Source: an uncultured Porphyromonadaceae bacterium (GTDB lineage: Bacteria; Bacteroidota; Bacteroidia; Bacteroidales; Muribaculaceae). From it: a stretch of DNA of 19,374 nt. This document shows positions 16,633-19,374 of the stretch, piece by piece. Made by a program: the position numbers and the translations under genes. Positions within the stretch are counted from its first letter, which is position 1. Every line of letters begins with the position of its first letter. The notes under the pieces are model-generated. The model had not been told where the DNA came from. It was given only the letters and a program-made list of their open reading frames with translations, and searched no databases. The stretch is taken from positions 1 to 19,374 of the forward strand of contig USNC01000003.1 in the NCBI GenBank assembly GCA_900555915.1, given 5' to 3'.

Positions 16633-16710
16633 CGCCATACGATCCCACATGCCACCTCATGATCCCACATGCCACCTCATGATCCCACATGATCCCACAC
16701 GATCCCACAT
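16621..16710. repeat. Nine in-register 10-bp repeats (two alternating unit types)
   Basis: Unit A is GATCCCACA[T/C], at 16641, 16661, 16681, 16691 and 16701. Unit B is GCC[A/C]CCTCAT, at 16621, 16651 and 16671. A degenerate unit GACGCCATAC sits at 16631. All are in exact 10-bp register, so the A-B pair forms two perfect 20-bp copies (16641-16680). The first unit contains the last codons of the kinase gene; the array ends 17 nt before the ATG at 16728. Confidence 0.9.
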
Positions 16711-16727
16711 GACATTTGAATAAAGAA

Positions 16728-17324
16728 ATGAACCTACACCAAGCCCTTGCCGATCTCATAAAAATCACCAACAAAAACCTCGGCTACACACCCTCCACAC
16801 CCAGCGAATTCGATCAGCTGACATACAAGATCGAACAGAAGACCAGACAACGGATAAGCCTCTCGTCTGTAAAACGTCTATGGGGATACGTAAACTACAA
16901 TGGATTCCCATCGACCAACACCCTGAACAACATTTCCCGTTTCAACGACTTTGACGACTGGAACGATTACCTGCGACGCTACGGCGATCTCGGGATTGAC
17001 GAGAGTTCCCATTTTCTCGACAACAACATGATAGAGTCTGAAACCCTCAACCCGGGCGACACCGTATCGCTAAGTTGGGAAAAAGACAAATCATGCGAAC
17101 TCAAATATATCGGCAACCATAGATACCGGGTAATGGAATCACGCAATATCAAACTCATCCCGGGGGATGAGTTCCAGATGCACTCCATCACAATTGACCT
17201 CCCATTCTACGCCGCCGACATACTGCGTGGCGAAGAACGCATCACCGGCTACATAGGTGCCCAGACTTCAGGCATCAAGTCCATATCATTGCAACGCGGC
17301 CCACTCCGGCACTCGCCGGAATGA
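16728..17324 (+). CDS. Small protein with HTH-like N-terminal domain, possible regulator
   Basis: From ATG 16728 the protein has 198 residues, with no signal peptide. The first 80 residues (FDQLTYKIEQKTRQRISLSS then VKRLWGYVNYNGFPSTNTLN) match a helical domain common at the N-terminus of Bacteroidota proteins, where 'RISxxTLKRLWGY' recurs; it looks like a helix-turn-helix, so DNA binding is plausible. The remainder (about 105-190) is a beta-rich domain (LNPGDTVSLSWEKDKSCELK, YRVMESRNIKLIPGDEF) of unknown role. A TTG start at 16716 would add four residues; the ATG is preferred. It follows the kinase by 95 nt, most of it the decamer array, and no good promoter is seen, so it is either last in the run or separately controlled through the array. 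Recognition of the N-terminal pattern is from memory; function is unproven. Confidence 0.72.
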   Translation: MNLHQALADLIKITNKNLGYTPSTPSEFDQLTYKIEQKTRQRISLSSVKRLWGYVNYNGFPSTNTLNNISRFNDFDDWNDYLRRYGDLGIDESSHFLDNNMIESETLNPGDTVSLSWEKDKSCELKYIGNHRYRVMESRNIKLIPGDEFQMHSITIDLPFYAADILRGEERITGYIGAQTSGIKSISLQRGPLRHSPE

Positions 17325-17362
17325 GCCGCGCTCACAATTCTCTTCCATCACAAATCCCCACA

Positions 17363-17384
17363 GCCATTGACCAATGACAATGGC
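17363..17384. terminator. Possible hairpin between the convergent genes
   Basis: GCCATTG (17363-17369) pairs with CAATGGC (17378-17384) around an 8-nt loop. A second CAATGGC at 17385-17391 offers an alternative partner. It lies between the small HTH-like gene and the lyase. The stem is short and no T-tract follows, so the call is weak. Confidence 0.35.
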
Positions 17385-17396
17385 CAATGGCGACGA

Positions 17397-19313
17397 CTAT
17401 AACCGTATCTTTCCGCTCTTGCCGCCCTTGCGGTAGATATATATCCCTTTCTCTACATTGAGATCAGAAAGAGATTCGAACTCCCCGATCCTCACGCCGC
17501 TTATCGAATATATCACGTATGGAGCATTCTCTTCAGATTCGATGAAATCAGCCGCGCCGGTCAGAAGACCGCCGGCCTCGAGTTTGAGGCAGTCATACAG
17601 TATGCCGGTGCCGCTCTTGCATCCCGATGCGGTCAGTTTCAGTTCGTTTTCACCCCGCCGCAGGATAGAAGCAGGAAATTTCACGCTCTCCACGCGGTGG
17701 CGCCCCGCCTGGTTGGCGCTTCTGCGCAGGGATCCGTCATCCTTCAGGCTCCACGATGACAGATTCTCTCCATTGACGGAAACGGCTACGGATGGCGAGT
17801 TGGACACGCCTGCAATCGAGGCTGTGAACTTGGCTTCACCGGAATACTCCTTGTCGAGTGTGAACTTCACTGTCCAAGTCCCGTTGCCTGTCTGCGCGTT
17901 ATACCAGTCCTGCGCCGGATTGCTCACGCCTACAGTATATTCGAGCACCGAGGGTATGCCGTCGCGGGCCTCATACGAACGGGGATCGCCGCTGCGGTTG
18001 AACCCGTCGGCGCGCCGGTTGTTCTCACCGATATTCCAGAGCAGATCGGAATATGTCTCGGGAGCCCAGTCTATGACTCCGAGGTTCACATTCTCTGAAT
18101 CCACATTCATCAGAGGCAACTCAAGTTCATCGGTTATTGTGCCTTTGGTAGCATATGCATAGAGGGCATATTCTCCCTTTCTCACATTCTTTATCTCGAA
18201 ATTGCCTTCGGCATCTGTCTTCGACCAGAAGATATATTTTCCGCCTTGCGAGAGAATATTGCCGCCTGGCTCTGCAAGCACCACCTGCAAGGCGTCGCCG
18301 CCCTGACCTGTAGTCACATTTATTCGGCCGCTCACCGTCGCCCTGTCGAGAGGATAATATTCATTCTCAAGCCACTGAAAAGGCCACTGGCTCTTGAGTT
18401 CGGCCGATTTGGCGCGGGCGTCGGCGATCATCGCTTCTCTCGTCTCGCCCGAATTCACATAAATGAAAAACGGGCCGAAGATCTGTCGGTGGTCGTCGCT
18501 GTATTTCTGCGACGACGCTCCGATATGCTCGCCCTGCAGCATCTGTATGGTGATAGGCGACTTGCTCGTGGCATGCACCGTCAGTTCCTGACGCATCGGA
18601 CCGCCATTGAGCCATTCATAACTTACCGGTATGTTCCAGACTCCGACCTTGCCGTTCATCAGGCCATGGAAGTCATCGCTGTCGATAAACTGGGCCCAGT
18701 TATATTTGGTATATATCGATCCGTCGGCCATTCTGTAAGTGGCATCCTGGATCGTATTCTCACTCTTCTCAGCCACTTTCATCTCATCGTTGGAAGGAAT
18801 CTTGCCCTGCATCACGTCATCCACATAGCCGTCGAGAAAATCCGATGCCAGACGGGTGCAGACCCTTGTCTCCTTGACAGCGCCGACGCCGCCGGAACCG
18901 TAATGCGCGGAGTTACCCTCCACTATGACATACGTGTAGACTCCGCTTTCACCCTTGCGAAGTATATAACCCTGCTTGTAGGTGGGAAGCAGATTGTTGG
19001 CGCCTGCTGTGTACAGCACCTCGACATAATCGTCCGTCTGCTTCACTATCTCCGCTTTCCCGGCAGAGAGCGCACGGTTTTTATTCGAAGTGTAGTCGAA
19101 ATAGATTCCATTGTTGCCAAGAATATTGGCGTCCCCGTTGGCAGCGTGCTTCATAGTCTTAGCCTTGCCGGAAGCATCGATGCTAAGGGTGATTATCCCA
19201 TTCGACATAGTGCATGCCCTGGAATCCTGAAGGCTTACCGACATCACATCATCGGCCTTGGCGGCTGAGACCATAGCGGCAGCCGCCATCAAAATCAAGT
19301 ATTCTTTCTTCAT
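17397..19313 (-). CDS. Secreted PL4-type rhamnogalacturonan lyase
   Basis: The protein has 638 residues with a signal peptide (about 1-20, AAKA/DD). Residues about 28-320 resemble the PL4 catalytic domain: TKYNWAQF, GGPMRQELTVHATS, LQGEHIG and QIFGPFFIYVN. Likely catalytic residues are Lys203 with His246 or His263, by family comparison from memory. Residues about 324-400 are the Fn3-type domain II (ATVSGRINV, KTDAEGNFEIKNVRKGEYAL). Residues about 420-580 are the CBM-like domain III (LLWNIGENNRRADGF). The tail (about 598-638: YVIYSISGVRIGEF, GIYIYRKGGKSGK) resembles a degenerate type IX secretion-like sorting domain. PL4 enzymes cleave the rhamnogalacturonan I backbone of pectin by beta-elimination. 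It is alone, with its own promoter; no SusC/SusD partner is visible within the window. Confidence 0.9.
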   Translation of the reverse strand: MKKEYLILMAAAAMVSAAKADDVMSVSLQDSRACTMSNGIITLSIDASGKAKTMKHAANGDANILGNNGIYFDYTSNKNRALSAGKAEIVKQTDDYVEVLYTAGANNLLPTYKQGYILRKGESGVYTYVIVEGNSAHYGSGGVGAVKETRVCTRLASDFLDGYVDDVMQGKIPSNDEMKVAEKSENTIQDATYRMADGSIYTKYNWAQFIDSDDFHGLMNGKVGVWNIPVSYEWLNGGPMRQELTVHATSKSPITIQMLQGEHIGASSQKYSDDHRQIFGPFFIYVNSGETREAMIADARAKSAELKSQWPFQWLENEYYPLDRATVSGRINVTTGQGGDALQVVLAEPGGNILSQGGKYIFWSKTDAEGNFEIKNVRKGEYALYAYATKGTITDELELPLMNVDSENVNLGVIDWAPETYSDLLWNIGENNRRADGFNRSGDPRSYEARDGIPSVLEYTVGVSNPAQDWYNAQTGNGTWTVKFTLDKEYSGEAKFTASIAGVSNSPSVAVSVNGENLSSWSLKDDGSLRRSANQAGRHRVESVKFPASILRRGENELKLTASGCKSGTGILYDCLKLEAGGLLTGAADFIESEENAPYVIYSISGVRIGEFESLSDLNVEKGIYIYRKGGKSGKIRL

Positions 19314-19340
19314 AAATCGTCAGTTAGGTTTTTGATTATG

Positions 19341-19371
19341 CAAATATACGAAAAAATTCCCTTTCCCACAA
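19341..19371 (-). promoter_or_regulatory. Bacteroides-type promoter of the PL4 lyase gene
   Basis: On the minus strand a TTG (19371-19369), a 20-nt spacer and TATATTTG (19348-19341) match the -33/-7 pattern. It lies 27 nt upstream of the ATG at 19313, leaving a short 5' leader. Confidence 0.75.
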
Positions 19372-19374
19372 CCC

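Noticed and set aside
16621..16710. CRISPR-like reading of the decamer array
   Set aside because: Units are only 10 bp with no variable spacers, and no cas genes are nearby.
16716..16727. TTG at 16716 as the start of the HTH-like protein
   Set aside because: It gives only four extra residues, while an ATG at 16728 matches the usual start type and domain onset.
18246..19268. Plus-strand open frame of 340 codons opposite the PL4 gene
   Set aside because: It mirrors the lyase coding frame, has no recognisable domains, and lacks a promoter or neighbours, while the minus-strand protein has full family motifs.

Overview
The window looks like a chromosomal segment from a gut member of Bacteroidales, most likely Muribaculaceae or a close relative. 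The grounds are several promoters with a Bacteroides-type -7 box (TAnnTTTG), start codons mostly without Shine-Dalgarno sequences, and typical families: fimbrillin-like lipoproteins, BspA-type leucine-rich repeats, BACON and M64 domains, and a secreted pectin-active enzyme with a degenerate sorting-like tail. Genus assignment is an inference.

Left part (1-3470). A truncated AraC-family regulator (minus strand) is divergent from an exported alpha/beta hydrolase (plus strand). Both have a -7 box only 4 nt before the start codon, so both may be leaderless. A long hairpin separates the hydrolase from a compact convergent minus-strand operon: a small thioredoxin, a membrane C39-like/VKOR fusion with all four redox cysteines, and a 47-residue peptide. 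The peptide gene starts 1 nt after the VKOR stop, behind a perfect AGGAGG sequence. This is a redox-coupled small-peptide cassette.

Central left (3599-6655). A textbook Bacteroides promoter drives a secreted GH3 beta-xylosidase/glucosidase-like enzyme with an N-terminal DUF1573-like domain and a PA14 insertion. A hairpin terminator follows.

Central right (6756-17324). A collinear run of eight plus-strand genes has gaps from an 8-nt overlap to 95 nt. It holds a fimbrillin-like lipoprotein; a 1194-residue chimera of fimbrillin, BspA leucine-rich repeats, BACON and M64 metallopeptidase; a second fimbrillin-like lipoprotein; an envelope protein with an NTF2-like C-terminal domain; a protein with a conserved envelope domain and a barrel-like C-terminus; an Fn3-like plus leucine-rich-repeat lipoprotein; a tail-anchored Ser/Thr kinase homologue; and a small HTH-like protein. 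A strictly phased array of nine decamers lies between the last two. The set reads as a surface adhesion/proteolysis apparatus with its own kinase and possible regulator, and is the best candidate for an undescribed system here.

Right edge (17397-19371). A minus-strand PL4-type rhamnogalacturonan lyase has its own well-formed promoter. With the GH3 enzyme it suggests pectin or hemicellulose use, although no SusC/SusD pair is visible.
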